10,926 bases of DNA from an uncultured Rickettsiales bacterium (GTDB taxonomy: Bacteria; Pseudomonadota; Alphaproteobacteria; Rickettsiales; UBA998). The notes below the pieces were generated by a model. The model searched no databases and was not told the DNA's origin. It was given only the letters and a program-made list of their open reading frames with translations. Shown here piece by piece: positions 1 to 7,045 of the stretch. The DNA lies in NCBI GenBank assembly GCA_937982385.1, contig CALJMC010000046.1, forward strand, positions 1 through 10,926. The letters run 5' to 3'. A program made the translations under genes and the position numbers. How positions within the stretch are numbered: the stretch's first letter is position 1; each line of letters opens with the position of its first letter.

Positions 1-341
1 AAAAGGGGACCAATGATACGCTCAGAGGCATCGAAATAAATGCATCCCCAATGGCGCAAGTGATTGCTCCTTTTGATGGTGAAGTGGTGTTTGTTGGGCC
101 ATTTTTAGAGTATGGTCAGATGGTTATCATACGCCATAGTCATCAATATCACACACTTTTGGCGGGCTTCGGGGCTATAGATGTCGAGCCGGGACAGTTT
201 TTGTTGGAAGGCGAGCCGATTGGTGTTATGGGTAGAAAAGGTTCATCTAAAAGGCTTTACATGGAACTTCGTAAAGATGGAAAAGCCATTAATCCAAGGT
301 CGTGGATTGCGTCTTATAACTCACACCTCGCTCGAAAATAA
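1..341 (+). CDS. envC: EnvC-like LytM (M23-type) factor, C-terminal end, partial at 5' side
   Basis: The frame is open to the left edge, so only about the last 112 residues are present; the ATG at 51 is internal. The segment is the end of a LytM/M23 beta-sheet domain: a GIEI-A strand, APFDGEVVFVGPF, YGQMVIIRH, YHTLLAGF, GEPIGVMG and LYMELRKDGKAINPRSWI follow the order seen in EnvC proteins. In active M23 endopeptidases the metal ligands lie in HxGxD, in the histidine after YA, and in HxE/HxH. Here these positions read RGIEI, LLAGF and LYMEL, so the zinc site is lost. This is the known state of EnvC, which does not cut murein itself but activates periplasmic N-acetylmuramoyl-L-alanine amidases at the division septum. 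It lies 16 nt upstream of ctpA on the same strand, a common alphaproteobacterial arrangement. The family call is firm; the EnvC role is inferred from degeneracy and neighbours. Confidence 0.85.
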   Translation, partial: KGTNDTLRGIEINASPMAQVIAPFDGEVVFVGPFLEYGQMVIIRHSHQYHTLLAGFGAIDVEPGQFLLEGEPIGVMGRKGSSKRLYMELRKDGKAINPRSWIASYNSHLARK

Positions 342-357
342 CTGATAGGTTCTTATT

Positions 358-1680
358 ATGATTTCTTCTCGCTCCATCCGCACTATGGGTATTATGTCTT
401 TCAGTTTGGTGATGCTAAGTTGTGCGTGGCCTGTGGAGGCAAAGGACGAAGTAGAATCCGTCGCAAAAGAAGAAAATACCTATGAACTATTACAGCTTTT
501 CGGTGATGTATATGATCGCGTGAAACGTGATTATGTCGAGGATGTTTCAGATACTGATTTGATTGAAGCCGCGATAAACGGCATGTTAACGTCGCTCGAT
601 CCGCATTCGAGCTACCTGAACAACAAATCTTTTGAAGAGATGCAAGTGCAGACCCGCGGCGAGTTCGGCGGTCTGGGCATTGAAGTCACCATGGAAAATG
701 GCTTGGTGAAAGTAGTATCCCCAATTGATGATACGCCCGCCTATAAGGCAGGTGTAGAAGCGGGCGATTACATTAGCCAGATTGATGGCGAAGCTGTGAT
801 GGGCTTGACCCTATCTGAGGCAGTAGAGAAAATGCGTGGCCGTGTGGGCACCGATATTATCATTACGGTGTTGCGCGAAGCGGCGCCTGAACCTTTTGAT
901 GTCACCATTACGCGTGATTTAATTCGTATTAAGTCTGTGCGTTCGCGCGCAGAGGGTAACATTGGTTATGTTCGTATCACCTCATTCTCTGAGCAGACCT
1001 ATGTTGGTTTGGCAAAGGAAGTGAAAAAGCTTCGCGGTGAGATTAAAAACATGAATGGGTTAGTGCTTGATTTGCGTAATAACCCAGGTGGGTTGCTTGA
1101 TCAGGCGATTGAAGTGTCAGATGCGTTCTTGGAGCGCGGTGAAGTGGTATCAACACGTGAGCGTGACCCTAAGAACACCAAGCGTTTTGTCGCGACAGAG
1201 GAAGACCTCATCGATGGACTGCCAATGGTTGTATTAATTAATCATGGTTCAGCATCGGCCTCTGAGATTGTCGCAGGTGCGTTGCAAGACCATAAACGTG
1301 CGGTAGTGATGGGCACAAAATCATTCGGCAAAGGCTCTGTGCAAACAGTCATTCCATTGCGTGGACACGGTGCGATGCGTTTGACTACATCACGCTATTA
1401 CACGCCATCAGGTACCTCGATTCAAGCAACAGGAATTGAGCCTGACATCAAAGTGGAGCCATCTAAAGTTGTCGCGATCGGTGCAGAAAAAGTGCGCTCA
1501 GAGGCAGATTTGCGCGGTCGATTGAGCAACCCGCAAGACAAGCAAAAGATGACTGTAGAAGAGAAAAAAGCAGCGAAGGAAGAAGAAGCAAAGCAGGAAG
1601 CGAAAGAAGATTATCAGCTCGCACGTGCACTCGATTTGCTCCAAGGTTTGGCTGTCTATAAAGAGCAGGATGGAAAATAA
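358..1680 (+). CDS. ctpA: S41 family carboxyl-terminal processing protease CtpA
   Basis: The protein has 440 residues. Residues 1-28 form a signal peptide (RSIR n-region, hydrophobic core MGIMSFSLVML, then SCAWPVEA). A short helical region with the family signature SLDPHSSYL (79-87) follows, then a PDZ domain (about 104-175, starting GEFGGLGIEV) that binds substrate C-termini. The S41 peptidase core contains LDLRNNPGG (237-245), the nucleophile Ser300 in GSASASEI and the general base Lys325 in FGKGSVQ, spaced as in E. coli Prc, so the enzyme should be active. The last 50 residues are Lys/Glu-rich. It acts in the periplasm on protein C-termini; in other bacteria such proteases degrade or mature envelope proteins, including murein hydrolases. 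A weak TAGG lies upstream of the ATG, so translation may depend on envC. The stop overlaps the next start (TAATG). Confidence 0.95.
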   Translation: MISSRSIRTMGIMSFSLVMLSCAWPVEAKDEVESVAKEENTYELLQLFGDVYDRVKRDYVEDVSDTDLIEAAINGMLTSLDPHSSYLNNKSFEEMQVQTRGEFGGLGIEVTMENGLVKVVSPIDDTPAYKAGVEAGDYISQIDGEAVMGLTLSEAVEKMRGRVGTDIIITVLREAAPEPFDVTITRDLIRIKSVRSRAEGNIGYVRITSFSEQTYVGLAKEVKKLRGEIKNMNGLVLDLRNNPGGLLDQAIEVSDAFLERGEVVSTRERDPKNTKRFVATEEDLIDGLPMVVLINHGSASASEIVAGALQDHKRAVVMGTKSFGKGSVQTVIPLRGHGAMRLTTSRYYTPSGTSIQATGIEPDIKVEPSKVVAIGAEKVRSEADLRGRLSNPQDKQKMTVEEKKAAKEEEAKQEAKEDYQLARALDLLQGLAVYKEQDGK

Positions 1681-2822
1681 TGCTTTCCAAAGCAATGCCA
1701 TATTTGCAGAAGGTCAGTGCCTTCATTCCGTCGGCACCTTCTCTCAAGGGGCTAGGCAGTCTGTCATGGCTTCAGCGACTATTACTAATATTTTTCATAA
1801 CGGTAACAGGCTTGTGGGTCTGGGCCTTTATGTCGCTTTTCGCACATAATGATGAGGTGATGTTAGATGCAATTTCAGAGGGTGCATATGCTCGCATTAT
1901 TCTGGAGAATGGTGAATTGGAGGGCAATACTCCTGCAAGCATAGAAGAAGCACTCGGCTTGGTCGAACCTGAGGGCGGCAAAAAAAAACAGTTAGCCGGT
2001 CATGGTAAGCAGCCTAAGGCTCCTGCTGTAAAAAAGATCACGTTAAACCCTGCGCCCAACGAACGTATGATTGAAGATACTAAAGAATATGGGATGTTGC
2101 CGCGTATTGATGATCATGGTGCGAAGCCCTGGAATTATTATGCACGCCCGTCTAATGTGAAAAGCGGTACACCTGTTATAGCGTTTGTGGTGTCGGGTAT
2201 GGGGTTGTCTGATGTGGTGCGTAAAAAGGCACTCGCATTGCCCCCAGAGGTGACATTGTCGATCACACCTTATGCAAAAGATGTGTCGGAATTAGCAGCA
2301 GCTATTCGCGGAAAAGGACATGAGTTATGGGTGGATTTGCCAATGCAATTTGCAGATTATCCTGCGAGTGATCCGGGCCCTCTAGGGCTTATGAAAGACA
2401 AAGACATTAAAGAGAATATGGATAGAACCAAACGCCTGTTGGGCAAGGTCCCGGGGTATGTTGGACTAATAGGTTCTGATAATGAGGTGTTCTCTGCCGA
2501 TAAAATGATGGGCGAAGTGCATAGCGAGCTGAGCACGCGCGGATTGTTGATGTTGCTGCGTTCGCGTTCGTTTCACCCAGCACAAAAAGGTGAGACAGTC
2601 CTTTTTATGAATCGTCATATATCGCGTGATGATGGCGTAGATGTGTGGAAACAAAAACTCTCTGAACTTGAGTCGATTGCCAAAAGTTACGGCTATGCAG
2701 TGGCAGTGATCGCGCCAACTCCAGGGGTGTTAGAGGCCATTGATCAATGGCATAAAAATCAGGGTACAAACCCTATTCAATTAGTGCCGCTTTCAGCCAT
2801 TGTAGAGCGTTTAGGAAAATAA
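1680..2822 (+). CDS. Membrane-anchored divergent polysaccharide deacetylase-like protein
   Basis: The protein has 380 residues. A single hydrophobic segment (about 32-54, LQRLLLIFFITVTGLWVWAF) suggests an N-in membrane anchor. A low-complexity linker (about 85-160, rich in Lys, Pro, Gly) leads to a NodB-fold-like domain at about 165-378. The order of recognisable blocks is that of the divergent polysaccharide deacetylase (YibQ-like) family: PVIAFVVSGMGLS, LPPEVTLSITPYA, KGHELWVDLPMQ, DPGPLGL, VPGYVGLIGSDN, RGLLMLLRSRSF, and a C-terminal LVPLSAIV. The aspartate pair that usually follows the first strand (IDDLG-like) is replaced by SG (172-173), and the Asn/His-Met-Gly block by IGSDN (264-268), so metal-dependent deacetylation is doubtful. 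It is translationally coupled to ctpA by a 1-nt overlap and lies 2 nt before rppH. A role in the periplasm with EnvC/CtpA is inference. Codons 101-103 form a run of nine A. Confidence 0.85.
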   Translation: MLSKAMPYLQKVSAFIPSAPSLKGLGSLSWLQRLLLIFFITVTGLWVWAFMSLFAHNDEVMLDAISEGAYARIILENGELEGNTPASIEEALGLVEPEGGKKKQLAGHGKQPKAPAVKKITLNPAPNERMIEDTKEYGMLPRIDDHGAKPWNYYARPSNVKSGTPVIAFVVSGMGLSDVVRKKALALPPEVTLSITPYAKDVSELAAAIRGKGHELWVDLPMQFADYPASDPGPLGLMKDKDIKENMDRTKRLLGKVPGYVGLIGSDNEVFSADKMMGEVHSELSTRGLLMLLRSRSFHPAQKGETVLFMNRHISRDDGVDVWKQKLSELESIAKSYGYAVAVIAPTPGVLEAIDQWHKNQGTNPIQLVPLSAIVERLGK

Positions 2823-2824
2823 TC

Positions 2825-3292
2825 ATGGATATAACAAAACTCCCTTATCGCCCGTGCGTGGGTATTATGCTGGTCAATCAAGAGGGGTTGGTGTTTGTGG
2901 CTAAACGTATTGATAGTGAACTTGAAGCATGGCAAATGCCTCAAGGTGGTATTGATGACGGTGAAGCGAGTGACGTTGCAGCCTTCCGTGAGCTTGAAGA
3001 AGAAACAGGTGTGACGAGCGCGACGATTATTGCGGAATCTCACGCGTGGCATCCCTATGATATCCCCGCTGATATGGTGCCAAAAGTATGGGGCGGTAAA
3101 TATCGTGGGCAAAAGCAGAAATGGTTTTTGATGCGTTTTGAGGGCGTGAATGCGGATATTAATATCGAAACCGAAGAGCCAGAATTCAGCAAGTGGCAAT
3201 GGGTTGAACCACATACGCTTCCCAATCTCATTGTGCCATTCAAACGTGATCTTTATACGACTATTGTCGCAGAATTCTCACCTAAGATTTAG
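2825..3292 (+). CDS. rppH: RNA pyrophosphohydrolase RppH (Nudix hydrolase)
   Basis: The protein has 155 residues, the usual length for alphaproteobacterial RppH (somewhat shorter than the E. coli protein). It starts YRPCVGIMLVN, as RppH/IalA proteins do. Residues 35-40 (AWQMPQ) lead into a complete Nudix box at 41-63 that matches Gx5Ex7REUxEExGU at every position, with metal ligands in RELEEE. The following YDIPADM-P-WGGKYRGQKQKWF block is typical of RppH and separates it from other Nudix enzymes such as MutT. In the cytoplasm RppH removes pyrophosphate from the 5' end of triphosphorylated RNAs and so opens them to 5'-end-dependent decay by RNase E. It is the last gene of the plus-strand cluster and converges with degP. 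No clear intrinsic terminator is visible in the 132 bp between them. Confidence 0.95.
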   Translation: MDITKLPYRPCVGIMLVNQEGLVFVAKRIDSELEAWQMPQGGIDDGEASDVAAFRELEEETGVTSATIIAESHAWHPYDIPADMVPKVWGGKYRGQKQKWFLMRFEGVNADINIETEEPEFSKWQWVEPHTLPNLIVPFKRDLYTTIVAEFSPKI

Positions 3293-3424
3293 TATGGTTG
3301 CGAAGGCAGCAGCGCTATTTAGCCTTGGGGCTGGCGGCGAAGTGAACCCGTCATCCATCCTTGTAGATTATGTCAAGACATGTGCTTTCAACATAACAGC
3401 GCTAACCGGGCCCATAAAGCAGTG

Positions 3425-4891
3425 CTATTCACCAGTTGGCAGGGTAACAAATGTAGCATCCCCGTCGCGCCATAAGCGAACGAGTGCAAATTTATGCCCT
3501 GCTTTTTTCGCTATTGCAAAGGCAGATTTTAGCTCGGACATGGAGGTAATGGCTTGCTGTTTCACGCCGATGATAATATCACCACTTTTTACGCCGCGCT
3601 TGGCAGCATTGCTATTGCGATCCACAGATAATACCACCACACCACCCTTGATGCTTTCATCGAGCTTGAGGCGGCCTCGTAGACTGTTATCAAGCTTCTT
3701 GAGAGTCATCCCAAAGAGTGCCTCCCCTTCATTGGTGGTAGCATCCCGTTTCTTGGTTGTGTCATCTTTGAGGGCGACATCAGATGTCTCATCAAGTTCA
3801 CCTAGCGTGACATTTAAGGAGAGTTCTTTGTTATCGCGCCATACCGTCAAATTAACACTTTTGCCAATTTTTGTTTCAGCCACAATACGGGGCAGGAAGC
3901 GCATTTCTTTAACGGATTTGCCATCAAAGCTGAGCAAGATATCACCCACTTTAACGCCAGCACGTTTTGCCGGACCTTCAGGGTTTATACCGAGCACAAG
4001 TGCTCCACTTGGTGTTGTGAGCCCTACGCTTTCAGCGACTTCATCCGTCACATGTTGAATTTTAACGCCAAGCCATCCGCGATGGGTGCGACCAAACTCT
4101 CTGAGTTGGTTAAGTACGGGTTCGGCGAGTGTTGCAGGTACAGAAAAGCCAATCCCAACATTGCCACCAGTAGGGGAAAAAATAGCCGTGTTGATGCCGA
4201 TGACTTCGCCACGTAGATTAAACATGGGGCCACCTGAGTTGCCACGGTTAATGGCGGCGTCTGTTTGCAAAAAATCGTCAAACGGTCCTGCATTGATGTT
4301 ACGTGAACGTGCAGAAATGATGCCGGCAGATACTGTGCCGCCGAGACCGAATGGATTGCCGATTGCAATCACCCAGTCACCCACGCGCACCTTGTCTGAA
4401 TCGCCAAACTCAACATAGGTGAGGGGTGTTTTGCTTTCTACTTTAAGCAATGCGAGGTCAGTCTTTGGGTCGCGCCCAACCAGTGTTGCGGGTAATTTTG
4501 TGTCGTCATGGAAAGTTACAGAAATTTCCTCAGCATCAGCAATCACGTGATTATTAGTGACGACATAGCCTTTAGGGTCGATGACAAACCCTGAACCAAG
4601 CGAGTTGACTTCTTGCTCGCGTGGTTGACCAAGTTCGCCACCCATACCGCCAAATTGTTCAAAGAATTCTTTGAATTGCTCTTGTTGCTCAGGCGATGCA
4701 CCTGGCATTTGCAGGGATAGTCCTGCGCCACGTTTGACTTTTTGCGTGGTGGATATGTTCACGACTGCAGGTGTTAGTTTTTCAACCAATGGTGCAAAAC
4801 TCTCAGGAGCGCCGCGCGCTTCAGCATTCCCTGGAAAACCAGTAAATAGTAAGACTGCCCAAAGACTCAGGCATAGGCGAAAAGCAGGCAT
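3425..4891 (-). CDS. degP: Periplasmic Do family serine endopeptidase (DegP/HtrA)
   Basis: The protein has 488 residues. Residues 1-26 form a signal peptide (LCLSLWAVLLFTGF, then NAEARG). The trypsin-like domain (about 30-265) carries the triad His115 (TNNHVIADA), Asp145 (KTDLALLKV) and Ser219 (INRGNSGGP); a Gln/Phe/Gly-rich insert at about 60-95 corresponds to the regulatory LA loop. Two PDZ domains follow, about 270-365 (RGWLGVKIQ, PAKRAGVKVGDILLSFDG) and about 392-485 (FGMTLKKL, AAKRGVKSGDIIIGV). This is the full DegP layout of protease plus chaperone, acting on misfolded envelope proteins. The ATG is preceded by GGAGAG, which lies over the end of hflC; the gap to hflC is 4 nt, so degP is the third gene of hflK-hflC-degP. 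In many alphaproteobacteria a small DUF2065 gene sits between hflC and degP; there is no room for it here. Confidence 0.96.
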   Translation of the reverse strand: MPAFRLCLSLWAVLLFTGFPGNAEARGAPESFAPLVEKLTPAVVNISTTQKVKRGAGLSLQMPGASPEQQEQFKEFFEQFGGMGGELGQPREQEVNSLGSGFVIDPKGYVVTNNHVIADAEEISVTFHDDTKLPATLVGRDPKTDLALLKVESKTPLTYVEFGDSDKVRVGDWVIAIGNPFGLGGTVSAGIISARSRNINAGPFDDFLQTDAAINRGNSGGPMFNLRGEVIGINTAIFSPTGGNVGIGFSVPATLAEPVLNQLREFGRTHRGWLGVKIQHVTDEVAESVGLTTPSGALVLGINPEGPAKRAGVKVGDILLSFDGKSVKEMRFLPRIVAETKIGKSVNLTVWRDNKELSLNVTLGELDETSDVALKDDTTKKRDATTNEGEALFGMTLKKLDNSLRGRLKLDESIKGGVVVLSVDRNSNAAKRGVKSGDIIIGVKQQAITSMSELKSAFAIAKKAGHKFALVRLWRDGDATFVTLPTGE

Positions 4892-4895
4892 ATAT

Positions 4896-5804
4896 TTATC
4901 TCTCCATATGTTTCAGGAAGCTACTGTCGGGTGACAAAACCATGGTAGTGTCATCTTTTCCGATAGATTCTTTATAAGCTTGCATCGTGCGGTAGAAATC
5001 GAAGAATTCACGGTCTTTTCCATAGGAATTTGCAAAGATTTTAGTAGCTGTTCCTTCGCCTTCACCACGCGTGGTTTGTGATTTTTTTTCTGCTTCCGCC
5101 AAAATAATCGTACGGGTTTTATCGGCCTCTGAACGAATGATTTGTGACTCACGTTGTCCTTCGGCACGAAATTTCTCCGCAACTTTCTGACGGTCTGAAC
5201 GCATACGGTTATAAATCGCGGCACTGGTTTCTTTCGGCAGATCCGTACGCATGATGCGCACGTCGACAACCTCAATACCAAAACCATGTTGCTTGTTGGC
5301 AGTTGCCTCTTTTTGCGTACTCGCCGTGCCACCCATAGCCAAACGCGATACACGCAGGCGAATCTCTTTCATAATGTCCGAACGTTTGGGTGAAAGGAGA
5401 GTGGTGAGTTTTTCTTTACCCATCACATCACGCAAGCTTTTTTCTAAAATACCACGTAAGTTCGAGTTGAAATTCCGCTCATTCGGAGCTGCTTCAAAAT
5501 ATTGGAGCGGGTTGGTGATTTTATAAGTCACGAACGCATCAACAATCAGGCGATCTTGGTCAGCAAGAATCACGGTCATTGGGTCATCATGATAAACAAG
5601 TGTACGTTTTTCATAAGTGCGCACTTCTTCGACAAACGGTTTTTTGAACTTTAAACCGGGTTCATCCACTAATTTGACGGGTTTACCAAAGCGCAGCACG
5701 AGCGCCTGTTCGGTTTGATTGACGATGAACATACTATTTGCCAATGCAACGAGCACGAAAAAGCCAATGAATGCAATAACCGGTAATGATTTTTTGTTAG
5801 CCAT
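4896..5804 (-). CDS. hflC: FtsH protease modulator HflC (SPFH domain)
   Basis: The protein has 302 residues. A single N-terminal membrane segment (about 7-27) is followed at once by FIVNQTEQALVLRFGKP, the standard opening of HflC. The SPFH/band 7 domain covers about 25-210 (PGLKFKKPFVEEV; DRLIVDAFVTYKI; RGILEKSLRDVMG; GIEVVDVRIMRTDLP). A charged helical segment (about 210-265, AEGQRESQIIRSEADK onward) ends in FFDFYRTMQAYKESI, the HflC signature. In E. coli HflC pairs with HflK in a large membrane complex around the AAA protease FtsH and limits its action on membrane proteins. The start is supported by AGGGA 8 nt upstream. It lies 11 nt after hflK and 4 nt before degP. Confidence 0.96.
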   Translation of the reverse strand: MANKKSLPVIAFIGFFVLVALANSMFIVNQTEQALVLRFGKPVKLVDEPGLKFKKPFVEEVRTYEKRTLVYHDDPMTVILADQDRLIVDAFVTYKITNPLQYFEAAPNERNFNSNLRGILEKSLRDVMGKEKLTTLLSPKRSDIMKEIRLRVSRLAMGGTASTQKEATANKQHGFGIEVVDVRIMRTDLPKETSAAIYNRMRSDRQKVAEKFRAEGQRESQIIRSEADKTRTIILAEAEKKSQTTRGEGEGTATKIFANSYGKDREFFDFYRTMQAYKESIGKDDTTMVLSPDSSFLKHMER

Positions 5805-5815
5805 GATGTTTGTCC

Positions 5816-6931
5816 CTACTTCTTCACTTGTCCGTTGGTGCCGAGCGGCAGATAAGGCAACACGCCTCTCGATGCATTATTATCAAGGATAATTTTATTG
5901 GTACCCTTCATAATTTCTTCCATCGTTTCCAAATACATACGTTTTTTGGTAATGTCTTTTGCCTGAGCATATTCGTTATAAACCGATACAAAACGTGCAG
6001 CTTCACCTTCTGCTTCAGCAACGACTTGTGCTTTATAACCCTCGGCATCCTTAATCATCTTTTCCGCTTTACCTTGAGCAACAGGCACAATCCCATCGCG
6101 ATATTTTATCGCTTGGTTTTGGAGTGTTTCTTTTTCCTGTTGAGCGGCGAGAACGTCAATAAACGCATCAACCACTGGCTGCGGTGCATCGACCGCGAGT
6201 AAGTTGACTTCAAAAATCTCAATGCCCGTCTCATAAGCATCCATCATTTCTTGCATCAGAATTTTGGTTTCTTCACCCATGAGCTGACGTTTATCCGAGA
6301 GTGCCAATGCAAGGGGTGTATTTCCCATCACTTCACGCATCGCGGTTTCGGCCACTGGCTTCACCATAAATTGTGGATTTTTGAGGTTGAATACATATTT
6401 GACCGCATCTTTAATGCGCCACTGCACCATAAATTGTGTGGATACGATGTTTTTATCACCCGTTAGCATCAGACTTTCTTCGGTAACTGCGCGACGATTT
6501 TCGCCACCTTTACGGCTGCCACCTGTCGAGCGGAAACCCACTTGTTCACGATTAATATCGGTCACAGGAATGACATGTACGCTCTCGATTGGATAAGGCA
6601 AATGATAGTTCAAGCCTGGGCTGGATTGATCAGAATATTTACCAAAGCGCATTTCAATGCCGAGTTCGTTGGTATTTACTTTATATAGACCAGATGCAAA
6701 CCACATCACCAATACCCCAAGTGCAATCACGATGAAGGGGCGCAGCCCATTATCATCACCATCACCACCCACAGCTTTTTTGAACGAGCTTTGGCCTTTT
6801 TTCAAAATCAGCTCGATGTCAGGCTGGCCCTTGCCGCCTTGAGGTTTTTTGCCGCGTCCGCCGCCATTGCCACCAGATGGCTTGCCGCCGCCCCAAGGGC
6901 CATTATCGTTTCCATTATTTCCCCAAGACAT
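5816..6931 (-). CDS. hflK: FtsH protease modulator HflK (SPFH domain)
   Basis: The protein has 371 residues. The N-terminus (1-35) is the Gly/Asn-rich cytosolic tail typical of HflK (MSWGNNGNDNGPWGGG). One membrane segment lies at about 64-82 (RPFIVIALGVLVMWFASGL) and runs into YKVNTNELGIEMRFGKY, the start of the SPFH/band 7 domain. Further family blocks are PGLNYHLPYPIE, LTGDKNIVSTQFMVQWRI, AVAETAMREVMG-like VAETAMREVMGN, and a C-terminal helical region with AEGYKAQVVAEAEGEAARF, followed by RMYLETMEEIM. HflK forms a heteromeric cage with HflC that encloses FtsH. The ATG has GAAAGG 8 nt upstream. It is first in hflK-hflC-degP; a heat-shock-type promoter lies about 80-105 bp upstream of its start. 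Confidence 0.96.
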   Translation of the reverse strand: MSWGNNGNDNGPWGGGKPSGGNGGGRGKKPQGGKGQPDIELILKKGQSSFKKAVGGDGDDNGLRPFIVIALGVLVMWFASGLYKVNTNELGIEMRFGKYSDQSSPGLNYHLPYPIESVHVIPVTDINREQVGFRSTGGSRKGGENRRAVTEESLMLTGDKNIVSTQFMVQWRIKDAVKYVFNLKNPQFMVKPVAETAMREVMGNTPLALALSDKRQLMGEETKILMQEMMDAYETGIEIFEVNLLAVDAPQPVVDAFIDVLAAQQEKETLQNQAIKYRDGIVPVAQGKAEKMIKDAEGYKAQVVAEAEGEAARFVSVYNEYAQAKDITKKRMYLETMEEIMKGTNKIILDNNASRGVLPYLPLGTNGQVKK

Positions 6932-7008
6932 AGACTAACCTTTCAGAATATTTTGCTTCGCGCCAGAACACTTTACTTAACAAGCTCGACGCTTTAGAAC
7001 TACGCGTA

Positions 7009-7037
7009 ATATAGGAACAAGTGAAACAGCTTTCAAG
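7009..7037 (-). promoter_or_regulatory. Candidate RpoH (sigma-32) heat-shock promoter for hflK-hflC-degP
   Basis: Read on the minus strand, CTTGAAA (7031-7037) is followed after 15 nt by CCTATAT (7009-7015). This agrees fully with the alphaproteobacterial RpoH pattern CTTGAA(A) ... CYTATNT as I know it. Transcription would begin near 7002, leaving a leader of about 70 nt before hflK. The -35 element ends 8 bp upstream of the mrp ATG on the other strand, so the sigma factor would bind over the mrp translation start region. The match is seen directly; its use as a promoter is inferred. Confidence 0.6.
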
Positions 7038-7045
7038 ATGAATTG

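Noticed and set aside
3278..3358. A 26-residue minus-strand frame downstream of degP (starts MDDGFTSPPAPRL)
   Set aside because: It looked like a possible remnant of a gene following degP, but it is very short, overlaps the end of rppH and has no well-spaced ribosome binding site.
3293..3424. Possible intrinsic terminator between convergent rppH and degP
   Set aside because: Only short inverted repeats are present (for example ATGTC-AA-GACAT at 3370-3381), without a GC-rich stem followed by a T run on either strand.
3150..4058. A 302-codon plus-strand open frame antisense to degP
   Set aside because: It overlaps rppH and lies opposite a complete, motif-rich degP; composition is Ser/Leu/Pro-rich as in shadow frames, and no ribosome binding site is evident.
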